A stretch of DNA of 64,000 nucleotides from VYFG01 sp965221795 (lineage in GTDB: Bacteria > Pseudomonadota > Gammaproteobacteria > Arenicellales > Poriferihabitantaceae): the NCBI GenBank assembly GCA_965221795.1, contig OZ244914.1, positions 1,364,001 to 1,428,000 on the forward strand. Direction: 5' to 3'. Shown one piece after another: positions 55,584 to 64,000 of the stretch. The notes beneath the pieces were generated by a model. The model was not told the DNA's origin, ran no database searches, and was given only the letters and a program-made list of their open reading frames with translations. The translations under genes and the position numbers were made by a program. How positions within the stretch are numbered: the stretch's first letter is position 1; every line of letters starts with the position of its first letter.

Positions 55584-55874
55584 TCAGGCTTCGATCACAC
55601 CCATGATGTCGTCTTCGCGCATCACAAGTATCTCTTCCCCGGATACCTTTACTTCGGTACCGGAATATTTACCGAACAGCACCCGGTCACCGGCTTTCAC
55701 ATCCAGTGCACGTTGCTCGCCATTTTCCAACTTCTTTCCGTTTCCAACCGCCAGGACTTCGCCCTGCATCGGCTTTTCGGTCGCGGAATCGGGAATCACA
55801 ATTCCCCCGGGGGTGGTGCGCTCATCTTCGATACGCTTGACGAGGACGCGATCATGAAGCGGACGGATGTTCAT
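55584..55874 (-). CDS. groS: Co-chaperonin GroES
   Basis: The 96-residue lid protein has RPLHDRVLVKRIEDE, GGIVIPDSATEKP (mobile loop that contacts GroEL) and VLFGKYSGTEVKV. It caps the GroEL cavity. ATG 55874 is first in the operon. The 5' untranslated region of about 150-180 bases carries the CIRCE element. Confidence 0.98.
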   Translation of the reverse strand: MNIRPLHDRVLVKRIEDERTTPGGIVIPDSATEKPMQGEVLAVGNGKKLENGEQRALDVKAGDRVLFGKYSGTEVKVSGEEILVMREDDIMGVIEA

Positions 55875-56030
55875 ACGCTCAATCTCCTAAAAAATGAAAA
55901 ATTATGACAATTGTTGATAATGGGTAGCAGGTCCTTCGCCAGCATCACGTTACAGCACCCTCGGACCGGAAACAGGACCGTAAAGACTATGGTCCTGACG
56001 CACCCACAACTCCCCGAATCGATGCCATTG

Positions 56031-56057
56031 TTAGCACCCGGCTCGGGTGAGTGCTAA
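56031..56057. promoter_or_regulatory. CIRCE operator (HrcA site)
   Basis: The arms TTAGCACCC and GAGTGCTAA are separated by nine bases, GGCTCGGGT. The right arm is a perfect CIRCE half, the left has one mismatch (CACCC for CACTC). It is located about 160 bases upstream of groS, next to the promoter, so HrcA repression of groESL is expected. Confidence 0.93.
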
Positions 56058-56084
56058 TAATAGTGATCGGACGGCAAAAATCAA
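56057..56084 (-). promoter_or_regulatory. groES-groEL sigma-70-type promoter
   Basis: On the minus strand TTGATT (-35, 56079-56084) and TATTAT (-10, 56057-56062) are separated by 16 bases. The -10 box touches the CIRCE operator, so HrcA would block the start region. Confidence 0.7.
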
Positions 56085-56718
56085 TGCCCGGAATGGAATT
56101 TTTCCTGTCATGCCACGGTCCGGAATAATTCCGCCCCGGTCCGCCATTCCGTACTCGGACAAACCGAGGCCCCCGTACCTAAGCAAAAGCCGGATTTTTG
56201 ATCCGGTCAGGTTGAGGGGCACAATGCCGTACAAGTCCTGTTTTTCATGTCCGAATTGATACTTGGCAGGACCGTAAAAACCCCTCGGATACAGTTTCGA
56301 GTACCTTGTTGGTCATCGTCCACCACCCTGTGTGCGGGGGTGGGGGTGTTGTGATATTCACTGGCGTGGACCCAATTCCGTACCGCTGCCAGGAAACTTT
56401 TGTCTTGGACCGAACGCTTCAACATGGGATGACACGTCCCAACATCACCATAGGTCGGCCTGGGAGTCCTCAGGATGAAAGCAGCACCCATCGAAAACAC
56501 TCGGGCAGGCACGGGAAAAACTCCCCCCCTTGGCCATTCCGACCAGCGAACAACCACCCCTGATCAGCTCCTTTATGACCCGGATCCGGGACACTGCCCG
56601 GCAGGAGTCACATCACTATCTCAAGTATCTTGACAAGACCGAGCATCGGATGAACGATTCGCGGGAGCCGTTCTTACCACATTGTTGGATGCGGAATCTG
56701 CTGAATGACCTGTCCGAG
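56085..56718. other. Gap between groES promoter and HAD gene
   Basis: About 630 bases. A plus-strand run of G and T around 56330-56350 is noticeable. Short open frames carry no motif I recognise; nothing definite was seen. Confidence 0.4.
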
Positions 56719-57282
56719 TCATTTCACTTGTATTGGAAGGCCGGAGAGAATCTGTCGTGCACGCATCTCGTCAGCGGCCTCAATACGACTGAAGGTATGG
56801 ACAAAATACTCCGGAAACAGAGCATCGAACTGGCTTCGATAATTATCGTCAATGATGACAAACCGTTCGATCTCCGGGTGCGAATCCAGATAGTCTTTCA
56901 CTTCTCCCGCCCGGTAATGAGGATGCGTCCCAGCCTCGTCTGTTTGGTCCGTCACATAGCGGTCGAGGTGGTGAATGCGAAAATATGCCTTGAGTTGGCC
57001 CAAGGATTTGGACAGGCGCCAATCAGAGATCACCACGATCTCTGCACCGAAGTCTTGGCACAGATTGCGTAGCCGTTCCACCGCTTTCTTGTCCCAATCG
57101 TAGTAGATCGCACCAAGATCGTATTTGTCAAAATCAAGATACGAATCATCACCGAAATCGTCGGCGATGGTTCGGCGCAGCGCTTCCAGGTCGTACTCAA
57201 AGCGCGCCTGATTGATATGTGGCTGCAAAACCCCGTCGATATCCAGAAAGATGACTATACGACCCGGCATTTCGTGCTGCAT
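56719..57282 (-). CDS. HAD-superfamily phosphatase-like protein
   Basis: The 187-residue protein begins IVIFLDIDGVLQPHI, the DxD motif I of the HAD fold, followed by VVISDWRLSKSLG (motif II) and ERFVIIDDNYRSQF (motif IV). It belongs to the small HAD group fused in other bacteria to nucleic acid repair proteins, so a phosphatase acting on a nucleotide or RNA end is possible, but not shown. GAGG lies eight bases before ATG 57282. It stands alone, close to the second IS30 copy. Confidence 0.75.
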   Translation of the reverse strand: MQHEMPGRIVIFLDIDGVLQPHINQARFEYDLEALRRTIADDFGDDSYLDFDKYDLGAIYYDWDKKAVERLRNLCQDFGAEIVVISDWRLSKSLGQLKAYFRIHHLDRYVTDQTDEAGTHPHYRAGEVKDYLDSHPEIERFVIIDDNYRSQFDALFPEYFVHTFSRIEAADEMRARQILSGLPIQVK

Positions 57283-57498
57283 TGAAATTTCCCTCGATTC
57301 TGGCTTATGGTCTGGTTTCTGCTTCGCCTCGTCCAATGCGCCTTACCCTGCCTCCTTTGTTGCTTACAAGGGAGTTGCTCTCCTTGCTACCGATGCAGGC
57401 TTCATCCACTTCTACTACCGGTCGGTTCAGGAAAGGGGCAGAATCATACGTTAAAGAATTTCCGCATGGCTACCCTCCAGCGAATGCGTTAATTTATT

Positions 57499-58848
57499 CC
57501 CCACTTCCACTCCGAAGTGCAACAGCGCCGCGATCCCGGAATGAGGGCGTAGCCCGAAGGGAGGGATCGCGGCGGCGACCCAAAAATCCGCGCTGCGAAC
57601 GCTGCTTTTCGGCCTCGGATGGCAGTAATCTCGACGGCCGGCGATCCTGACAGAAGTTATCGGCCAAAGCAAGGGCGAAACCGGCACCATGAGGCCGAGC
57701 GAGGCCGCTCCGGTGGGTCACCGGAGTGCCGGGAGGGCGATCGGGGGACCGCCGGCCGCGTCAGGGGGGAGCTAACCCACGGGCAAAGACCTCCGCCGGG
57801 GTGCGGTATCCCAGGACCTTCCGAGGCCGACGGTGGAGCCGGTCCTCCACCGCCCGCACCGGCGCGGCAGTCACCTGGCGGAAGTCGGTCCCTTTCGGGA
57901 AGTACTGGCGCACCAGGCCGTTGGTGTGCTCGTTCCGGCCCCGTTCCCAGGAATGGTAGGGGGTAGCGAAGTAAAAGCCCGCATCGAGCTTCTGTGCGAT
58001 CTCCCGATGCCTCGCGAACTCCTTGCCGTGGTCCGCCGTGCCGGTGTGGACCCGGTCCCGGACCGGCCCCAGACGCCGGATGAGCGCCGCGGTCACCGCC
58101 GCCGCGGTCTTGCCCTCCACCCACTCCAGGAAGGGAAACTTCGAGCCCCGATCCACGGCCGATACCAGTGCCCCCCGGTGTTTCGCGCCCATGATCGTGT
58201 CCAGCTCCCAATCGCCGACCCGGCTCTTCTCGGCCACCACCGAAGGCCGCTCCGCAAGGTCCACCCGATCAGGAATGTGGCCGCGTCCGGCATGCCGGCC
58301 GCCACGCCCGTTCGGCTTCTTGCCCCGACGCCGCAGGCACCGGTACCGCGTCCCTCCCGCCTGTCGGTCAGCCCGCACATACTGGTAGCTCCACTCTTTC
58401 CCCGCCATCACCTCGCCCTGCTGCCGGTGCCAGCCGGCGATCTGTTCCGGGCTCCAGCCTTCCTGCAGCCGGTCCTCGACCACCGCCCAGCGCTCGGGCG
58501 TCCTCTTCCGGGGCACCGCCGACGCTTCCTGGCGACGGGCCGTGGCCTGGCCATCAGCTTGCTGGTGACGGTCGCCGCGTTGCCCACGGTGGCGCGAGGC
58601 CTCGCGCGAGATCGTCGCGGGGTCCCGTCCGAGATCGCGGGCCATCTCCCGGTTCGACAACCCCCTATGCAAAAGCGCGTGAATCTGGCATCGTTCGGCA
58701 TGGGTCAGGTGGTGGTAGCCTACGGGCATGACAATCCTCCGTTGGTGAGAAACAGAGATGGTTGACCATCATCTGGCCCACCGCAAGCGGCTTGTCAGCT
58801 CACCAGCCAGCAGCTTGGGGGGTGTTGCACTTCACACTGGAACGGGGG
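57499..58848 (-). mobile_element. IS30-family insertion sequence, copy 2 (intact)
   Basis: About 1.35 kb with the same ends as copy 1: TTCCACTCCGAAGTGCAACA at 57505-57524 and, on the other strand, TTCCAGTGTGAAGTGCAACA at 58823-58842. It contains an unbroken transposase gene. Orientation is opposite to copy 1, so the two elements form long inverted repeats around about 23 kb. Flanking C and G runs resemble those of copy 1. Confidence 0.9.
57761..58729 (-). CDS. IS30-family transposase
   Basis: This 322-residue enzyme has the HTH start YHHLTHAERCQIHALLHRGL, a second helical DNA-binding part around PERWAVVEDRLQEGWSPEQI, and the DDE core: DWELDTIMGAKHRGA (D), HTGTADHGKEFARHREIA (D), and RNEHTNGLVRQYFPKGTDFR (E). 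It is complete, with a TGA stop at 57761, unlike copy 1. The region between the stop and the left end holds a GC-rich palindrome. Confidence 0.95.
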   Translation of the reverse strand: MPVGYHHLTHAERCQIHALLHRGLSNREMARDLGRDPATISREASRHRGQRGDRHQQADGQATARRQEASAVPRKRTPERWAVVEDRLQEGWSPEQIAGWHRQQGEVMAGKEWSYQYVRADRQAGGTRYRCLRRRGKKPNGRGGRHAGRGHIPDRVDLAERPSVVAEKSRVGDWELDTIMGAKHRGALVSAVDRGSKFPFLEWVEGKTAAAVTAALIRRLGPVRDRVHTGTADHGKEFARHREIAQKLDAGFYFATPYHSWERGRNEHTNGLVRQYFPKGTDFRQVTAAPVRAVEDRLHRRPRKVLGYRTPAEVFARGLAPP

Positions 58849-59267
58849 ATTTAAATCAAGCTCAGGCATGACAAAGAAATCTACCTCTAGTTCATATAGT
58901 TCACATATTTTTTTGGCTTCTATGCATTACTGACACAGACCAATTTTGCCACAATTAGGGTTGATATGGGGGGCAGTCAGCCTTTCATCGGGACACTGTT
59001 GACTCCGGGACTTCCTGAATAATTGGAAATGCATAATTTGGCATAGCATCCTGAAGTTTTGTGAAATACGATACCGACAAAACCGGCAGATTCGCTGGGA
59101 TTGTTCCTACATGGAAGGAGCCACTGAAAAAAGCAAAGGGCATGCATAGTACCGTCTGTTCCGGATGCAACCAGGATGTTCTGTGTGAGAAGAGAGCAAG
59201 TGGTCGCCAACGATCCGACCCCTTCGTCGTTTCCTATGGACCAGATCCGACCGGGGCATGCACATGG
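58849..59267. other. AT-rich gap between IS30 copy 2 and hyuB
   Basis: About 420 bases downstream of the hydantoinase genes. The part next to the IS is AT-rich. Short frames do not match known proteins, and no terminator was found. Confidence 0.4.
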
Positions 59268-60893
59268 TCAACCGGGCTCACCTCCATCACTCACATATCC
59301 CTTGAGACGGTCTTCGGCGCATGCGTCTTCACTGCGTTCCGAAGCGGGGCCCATTCCCCCGCCGCCAGGCGCTTTCAGGATCAGTCGCTTCCCGCAAGGC
59401 ACATGCTGCCATCCCTTGGGGCGCAATAGGGTTCCATCACAGAGTTCCACCACACCGGGAGCACCATCCCCACCGCCATCACGACCACGTGCCGGGTGGT
59501 ACACCCGATCGAACATGGCCGAAAAATCGAATTCATGGCCCTCGGCGGGGGCAATCTCGACAATCTGCCCCAATCCACCGCGCATACGCCCGGGACCACC
59601 GCTATCGGGGCGCAACTCCTTGCGCCACACTACAATGGGACCAGTATGCTCGGTGGCCTCAATGGGCATGGTATGTACGCCAGAAGGAAAGGCGGTGGCA
59701 TTCAGCCCATCGCATGTGGGCCGTGCTCCGGTCCCTCCGGAATTGAACATTAGCACCTCGGAACGCTGTCCCTCCCCACCGGCCACGGGGCGGACTGAAA
59801 GATGAATATTCCAGAGTGCTGCGGCCCCCTCCGCCATAATCTGCCCGGGCAGGGCCTTGGCCAAGGCCCCCAATACCAGGTCGGGCACCATGTGCCCCAT
59901 CACATGACGCAGGCTGACCGGTGCGGGACGCTCGGCACTGAGGATATTGACCGGGGACGAGACAGTAAAAGGCAACAGGGAAGACGAGTTGTTCGGAATG
60001 CTAGGGGCCACCGCACATTTGATCGCAAAACAGGCATATGCCTTGGAATAACTGTGCGGACAATTGATGCCCCATTTGCTGACGCCGTCGGTACCGGTGA
60101 AGTCGACATTCACCTCCTGTTCCTGAATCGTCAATCGCGCGGCCAGCTTCACCGGGACATCATACCCGTCCACGGTCATCTCATTCTCCCATGTGCCCCG
60201 CGGTAGATTCGCGACTCGCTCCAATGTGGCCGAGTACGAGCGGGAAAAAATGAACCGCCCGAGATCATCCAGGCGTTCCATCCCGGTTTCGTTCATCATA
60301 TTGAGCAGGCGTCGGTGCCCGACCTCGTTGCATGCGGCCAGCGAATAAAAATCCCCCACCACCTGATTCGGCTGGCGTACATTATTGCGCAGGATCTTGA
60401 TCAGATCCTGGTTCACTTCACCCCGTTCAGCGAACTTCATGATGGGGATCAGCAGGCCTTCCTCATACACCGAGTTGCCATCAGCACCAAATCCTCGCCC
60501 GCCTATATCCACCACATGCGCCGTGCAGGCAAAAAAGGCCACCAGATGACCGCCTTTGAAAGAAGGTGCCAGCATGGTGATATCATGCAGATGCCCCGTA
60601 CCTTTCCAGGGGTCATTGGTCACATAGCAATCGCCCTCAAACATCCGTTCTCGCGGGATTTCGGCCAGAAAATGTGGAACCGCCTCGGCCATGGTATTGA
60701 CATGGCCCGGCGTACCCGTTACCGCCTGTGCCAGCATCAACCCCTCGGGATCAAAGATTCCGGCTGAAAGATCACCAGCCTCCCGAACCGACGTCGAAAA
60801 AGCAGTACGCACGAGAGTCATGGCCTGTTCCTCCACGACAGAAATCAGCCGATTCCACATCACTTGCATTCGAATTTCGGAAATCCCGGACAT
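59268..60893 (-). CDS. hyuB: Hydantoinase B/oxoprolinase family subunit
   Basis: The 541-residue product matches the HyuB family. AFSTSVREAGDLSAGIFDPE, CYVTNDPWKGTGHLHDITML and FACTAHVVDIGGRGFGADGN are typical, and a glycine-rich end (GGGGMG) is present. It forms the second subunit with HyuA, and the complex opens cyclic amides such as hydantoins, 5-oxoproline or N-methylhydantoin with ATP. It starts three bases after the HyuA stop, so both are made from one transcript. Confidence 0.93.
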   Translation of the reverse strand: MSGISEIRMQVMWNRLISVVEEQAMTLVRTAFSTSVREAGDLSAGIFDPEGLMLAQAVTGTPGHVNTMAEAVPHFLAEIPRERMFEGDCYVTNDPWKGTGHLHDITMLAPSFKGGHLVAFFACTAHVVDIGGRGFGADGNSVYEEGLLIPIMKFAERGEVNQDLIKILRNNVRQPNQVVGDFYSLAACNEVGHRRLLNMMNETGMERLDDLGRFIFSRSYSATLERVANLPRGTWENEMTVDGYDVPVKLAARLTIQEQEVNVDFTGTDGVSKWGINCPHSYSKAYACFAIKCAVAPSIPNNSSSLLPFTVSSPVNILSAERPAPVSLRHVMGHMVPDLVLGALAKALPGQIMAEGAAALWNIHLSVRPVAGGEGQRSEVLMFNSGGTGARPTCDGLNATAFPSGVHTMPIEATEHTGPIVVWRKELRPDSGGPGRMRGGLGQIVEIAPAEGHEFDFSAMFDRVYHPARGRDGGGDGAPGVVELCDGTLLRPKGWQHVPCGKRLILKAPGGGGMGPASERSEDACAEDRLKGYVSDGGEPG

Positions 60894-60896
60894 CGC

Positions 60897-63017
60897 TCAA
60901 CCCTCCTTACGGATCAACAGAATACTGCCATTATCCTGCATTACCGCATCAAAGGACGAGGTGATGACGGTCGAGGTTTCGCGTTCAACAATCATCGCCG
61001 GACCCGCGATCCGGTCACCGGCAGTCAGCCCTTCACGAGCCATGATAAGGCTCTTTTGCAGCCCCCCGGTGCCGGCATCAAACACGTCGCGGAACGCACC
61101 CTCGGAAGGCGCGTTACCAGTCAGTCGCAAATCCTGATGAACCGGTTCAGGGCGCGGTTGACTGACTTTCATCGCCCACGTGACGATTTCGATAGCCAGC
61201 CCGTCCATGCCATCAATAGCACTGCCAAAAAAATCCGTATAGCACTGGCGGAAACGATCGTGGATCTGATCCACATCCAGTGCTGTCAGGAGTCGGTCGG
61301 GCAATGGCACGGGAATTTCCCAGCCTTGTCCTTGATAACGCATGAAGGCAATGACCTCCCGCTTGATCGGGCCATCGACTCCGCATTGAATAAACCGCTC
61401 AGCGCGTTCCCGCAATTCATTCAACATGACATTCGTCTGCTCGATATCCAACTCGCCGAGCCGAACCAGACGCGAAATCAGTGCCTCATATCCGAAAGGG
61501 GCTTTGAGAAACCCAATGGCTGACCCCACCCCGGCCCCTGGTGGAACCAGGCACCGATCAACGCCCAGTTTCTCACACAACCGTGCCGCATGCAGGGGCG
61601 CGGCACCGCCGAAGGCAATCATCACATATTCTGCGATATTCTTGCCATTCTCCACCGCATGTACGCGAGCCGCATTCGCCATATTCTCGTCGGCTACTTC
61701 GCAGATGCCAAAGGCAGCCTCCTGTGGTTCCATGGACAGCCGGCTGCCAATGTGCAAGGCAATGGCCTCTCTGGAAGCCTTTGTTGACAATGGGATCGCA
61801 CCGCCTGCAAAGTCATCCGGATCAATCTTGCCCAGCAGCAGGTCGGCATCCGTGATCGTGGGTCGTTCTCCTCCCCGCTGATAACAGGCAGGGCCTGGCT
61901 CCGATGCCGCGCTTTCCGGCCCGATCTGGATGCAGTCCATTGTATCAATCCAGGCAATGGAGCCACCACCCGCTCCAATCTCGATCATCTCGATCACAGG
62001 GATGGAAACCGGCATGCCCGAACCCTTGCGGAACTGATAGGTGCGTGCCACCTCGAAGGTGCGGGCACTTCGCGGTGCGTATTTTTCGATCAGGCATATC
62101 TTGGCGGTGGTTCCTCCCATGTCATAGCTCACCACCTGATTCAACCCGAACTGTGCGGCAAGGTCGGCGGCAAACATTGCTCCGCCAGCAGGACCGGATT
62201 CCACCAGGCGGACCGGGAATGCAATCGCATCTTCAATCGAAATCAGGCCACCCCCCGAGTGGATCATGAACACCGGACAATTCGCGCCCACGTCCTGCAA
62301 TCGCAGCTGAAGACGGGTCAGATAGTCTTCTATCAGCGGCTGCACATAGGCATTGGCACAGACCGTGTTGAAGCGCTCATATTCACGCATCTGCGGTGAG
62401 ACCTCGGCACTGATGGAAATCGAAACATCCGGGAGCTTCCGCATCAGGATCTCCCGTGCACGCTCCTCATGGACCGGATTCCGGTAGGCATGGATAAAGC
62501 CAATGGCAATCGCACCAAATTCGCCTTCCCGGATCTCTTCCGCCAGTGCTTCCAGCCGAACTCCATCCAAGGGCTGTAGCTCACGGCCTTGGGCGTCGAT
62601 TCGCCCCCGGACCGGAAACCGGTCCTGACGAGGAACCAACGGCGCGGGCAATTGCAGGTCCAGGTCGTACTGATCGAACCGACTTTCAGTCCGCATCTCA
62701 ATGACATCGCGGAATCCTTCCGTCGTGACCAGCGCAGTCTTCGCCCCGCGCCGTTCGATCAGTGCATTGGAAGCCAGTGTGGTGCCATGAATGATGAGGT
62801 CCAGATCGGCCAATTCGATCCCCGCCTGTTGTACCACGATGGCCATGCCTGCCAGCATTCCACGTTCCGGGGCAGTATGATCCGTCAACACCTTGGCCGA
62901 GAAAACCTTCCCTCTCCGATCAAGGGCAATATCAGTGAAGGTACCGCCCACATCCACTCCCATGCGCCATCCGCTCTTGTCAGAGCGATTATCTTTTTTA
63001 AGCTTATGTTTATTCAT
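60897..63017 (-). CDS. hyuA: Hydantoinase A/oxoprolinase family subunit
   Basis: The 706-residue product has an N-terminal actin-like ATPase fold: MGVDVGGTFTDIAL is the phosphate-1 loop, and YDMGGTTAKICLI the second phosphate loop. GGGSIAWID is a further nucleotide motif. It couples ATP hydrolysis to ring opening of a cyclic amide with HyuB. A frame extends to a TTG at 63047, but ATG 63017 (MNKHKLKKD) is preferred. Sarcosine released from N-methylhydantoin would feed the dimethylglycine/sarcosine dehydrogenase-like enzyme encoded in this window, if that is the substrate. Confidence 0.93.
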   Translation of the reverse strand: MNKHKLKKDNRSDKSGWRMGVDVGGTFTDIALDRRGKVFSAKVLTDHTAPERGMLAGMAIVVQQAGIELADLDLIIHGTTLASNALIERRGAKTALVTTEGFRDVIEMRTESRFDQYDLDLQLPAPLVPRQDRFPVRGRIDAQGRELQPLDGVRLEALAEEIREGEFGAIAIGFIHAYRNPVHEERAREILMRKLPDVSISISAEVSPQMREYERFNTVCANAYVQPLIEDYLTRLQLRLQDVGANCPVFMIHSGGGLISIEDAIAFPVRLVESGPAGGAMFAADLAAQFGLNQVVSYDMGGTTAKICLIEKYAPRSARTFEVARTYQFRKGSGMPVSIPVIEMIEIGAGGGSIAWIDTMDCIQIGPESAASEPGPACYQRGGERPTITDADLLLGKIDPDDFAGGAIPLSTKASREAIALHIGSRLSMEPQEAAFGICEVADENMANAARVHAVENGKNIAEYVMIAFGGAAPLHAARLCEKLGVDRCLVPPGAGVGSAIGFLKAPFGYEALISRLVRLGELDIEQTNVMLNELRERAERFIQCGVDGPIKREVIAFMRYQGQGWEIPVPLPDRLLTALDVDQIHDRFRQCYTDFFGSAIDGMDGLAIEIVTWAMKVSQPRPEPVHQDLRLTGNAPSEGAFRDVFDAGTGGLQKSLIMAREGLTAGDRIAGPAMIVERETSTVITSSFDAVMQDNGSILLIRKEG

Positions 63018-63287
63018 GATTATATTTCGTTCATCTATCAGGTCCAATTACTTGAATATTCTTGCCGGAAGCATACCGTAAGAGCGTTCAACCAAAACCA
63101 TGCATGCGTTTTGGGTACCTCATCATGAACTGCCCGGGTGCTCCTTCGGTTTTCCGGTGATGTGCGAGCTGGGTGATTGATGTCCCCCATGAATCAAAAC
63201 ACGCCTGATATCAGGCTGCCGATTGGTCATCTGCTTCCAGCTTTTTTCCAGGCGGTCGCGGCCAGTTGGTGTAACGAGCAGTCATAT

Positions 63288-64000
63288 TCATTCACATACG
63301 ACCCCGTCGCCGTCCCCATCCCGCATGTACCGGTATGCAGGGTGACTGCGGGACACGGGCGCAATGCCATGCCGGCGTGCCTCGCTGCAGGTGATGCGCC
63401 CGTCGCCGTTATCGTCGTACCGGGCGAGCGCATCATCGTCCTCGTCGGGAACTCCTCCTTCATCACTGCCTTGCATGGCCGGTTGGCACACGATGGACTC
63501 CATGGCCGTGCTGCCGCAACCGGAAAGAATCTTTTCCAGCGCGTCCGCCTCGCGCTGGTCGATGGTGAGACCATATGCCCGGCGCACCTCGACGATACGA
63601 CTGGCGAACCAGCATCGGTTGCGCATCGGGAGCCAGTCCGCCGCATCATGGTCGCTTTTCCGGCGATTCACTTCCGGAGAAGCCAGGGTCAGGTTGCGGA
63701 GATCCCTTGCGAACCGGGTCCGGATCGTCCGGTTCCGGGCACAGAGGCCGGAGTCATGGGCCTCGCTCGTGGCAACGATGTGCTCGATATGGGTATCGTC
63801 GGTGGAGGAGAAACAGGTTCCGGTATAGGGCCCATAGACCCCACCCAATCGGCGAACGATTTCCTGTTCCACCGACTGCGGATACCAATAGTCCCGGTCC
63901 CGGTCATAGAGGGAACACCGGTTCTCGGACACCACTGCCAGGCCCCGCCATGTTGCCGCCGTGTCCTCTGCGTCAGTTTGCCTGGACCACGGTCCATTAC
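63288..64000 (-). CDS. HNH nuclease-like protein with C-terminal Excalibur domain (5' partial)
   Basis: The frame is open to the right edge, so the N-terminus is missing. The middle has HIEHIVATSEAHDSGLC and RDLRNLTLASPEVNRRKSDH, with a His-rich, Asn- and Lys-containing arrangement like HNH nucleases of the GmrSD/DUF1524 type. The end has DDNGDGRITCSEARRHGI and RDGDGDGVVCE, an Excalibur calcium-binding motif. This pairing suggests a secreted or surface nuclease, but the signal peptide would be outside the window. A GTG at 63935 is an internal codon. Confidence 0.75.
   Translation of the reverse strand, partial: NGPWSRQTDAEDTAATWRGLAVVSENRCSLYDRDRDYWYPQSVEQEIVRRLGGVYGPYTGTCFSSTDDTHIEHIVATSEAHDSGLCARNRTIRTRFARDLRNLTLASPEVNRRKSDHDAADWLPMRNRCWFASRIVEVRRAYGLTIDQREADALEKILSGCGSTAMESIVCQPAMQGSDEGGVPDEDDDALARYDDNGDGRITCSEARRHGIAPVSRSHPAYRYMRDGDGDGVVCE

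Noticed and set aside
60864..61523. 219-residue plus-strand frame over the hyuA 3' end
   Set aside because: It lies antisense to a well-supported gene and contains no motif; it is a codon-bias shadow.
63207..63220. GCCTGATATCAGGC palindrome
   Set aside because: A perfect 14-base palindrome, but without loop or T-run and not at an obvious promoter; likely chance.

Overview
The window reads as a chromosomal segment of a moderately GC-rich Proteobacterium, most likely a gammaproteobacterium. Pointers are the pdxA-rsmA pair, glyQ-glyS, gmhB-plsC, groES-groEL under a CIRCE operator, glmU, and ppsA with its regulator ppsR. No rRNA, tRNA or CRISPR array was found. Housekeeping genes lie mainly in the second half. 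The first half is a catabolic and accessory region, and insertion sequences and decaying genes are scattered through the middle.

Layout. 1-4.8 kb: a 5'-truncated cystathionine beta-synthase, a chromate transporter, an NnrS-type membrane protein, a broken cupin-like gene and a candidate Fur box. 5-10 kb: an MttB-family methyltransferase coupled to an MmgE/PrpD protein, divergent from a PhoX-like Tat-exported protein. 10.4-24 kb: a dead TrlF-type ATPase, ribA, two acyl-CoA dehydrogenases, a molybdopterin oxidoreductase, an aminoglycoside-phosphotransferase-like kinase, a 3-hydroxyisobutyrate-dehydrogenase-family enzyme, a CDGSH protein, a NUDIX hydrolase, a dimethylglycine/sarcosine dehydrogenase-like enzyme and a frameshifted Asp/Glu-racemase-family gene. 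24-28 kb: a tandem GFA protein, a drug/metabolite exporter, a sulfotransferase and a second Asp/Glu-racemase-superfamily protein. 28-30 kb: transposase debris between two 49-bp direct repeats. 30-33 kb: clpB.

33-35.7 kb: an IS30-family element with a frameshifted transposase abuts an AT-rich island. The island holds the tail of a truncated gene and two overlapping unknown genes, and it is the best candidate for an undescribed system. 35.8-40 kb: ppsR, two lipoproteins and gene remnants. 40.5-57.3 kb: gmhB-plsC, rsmA-pdxA, an alkyltransferase-like protein, exbB-exbD, glmU, ppsA, a MazG-like protein, glyQ-glyS, groES-groEL and a HAD protein. 57.5-58.8 kb: a second, intact IS30 copy in opposite orientation. 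59.3-63 kb: hydantoinase/oxoprolinase A and B subunits. The right edge cuts an HNH-nuclease/Excalibur gene.

Taken together, the first half and the hyuAB pair suggest use of methylated amines, cyclic amides and short organic acids. PpsR probably controls PpsA, encoded 11 kb away. Two inverted IS30 copies bracket about 23 kb and could invert it. Function names come from reading motifs by eye; no database search was run.
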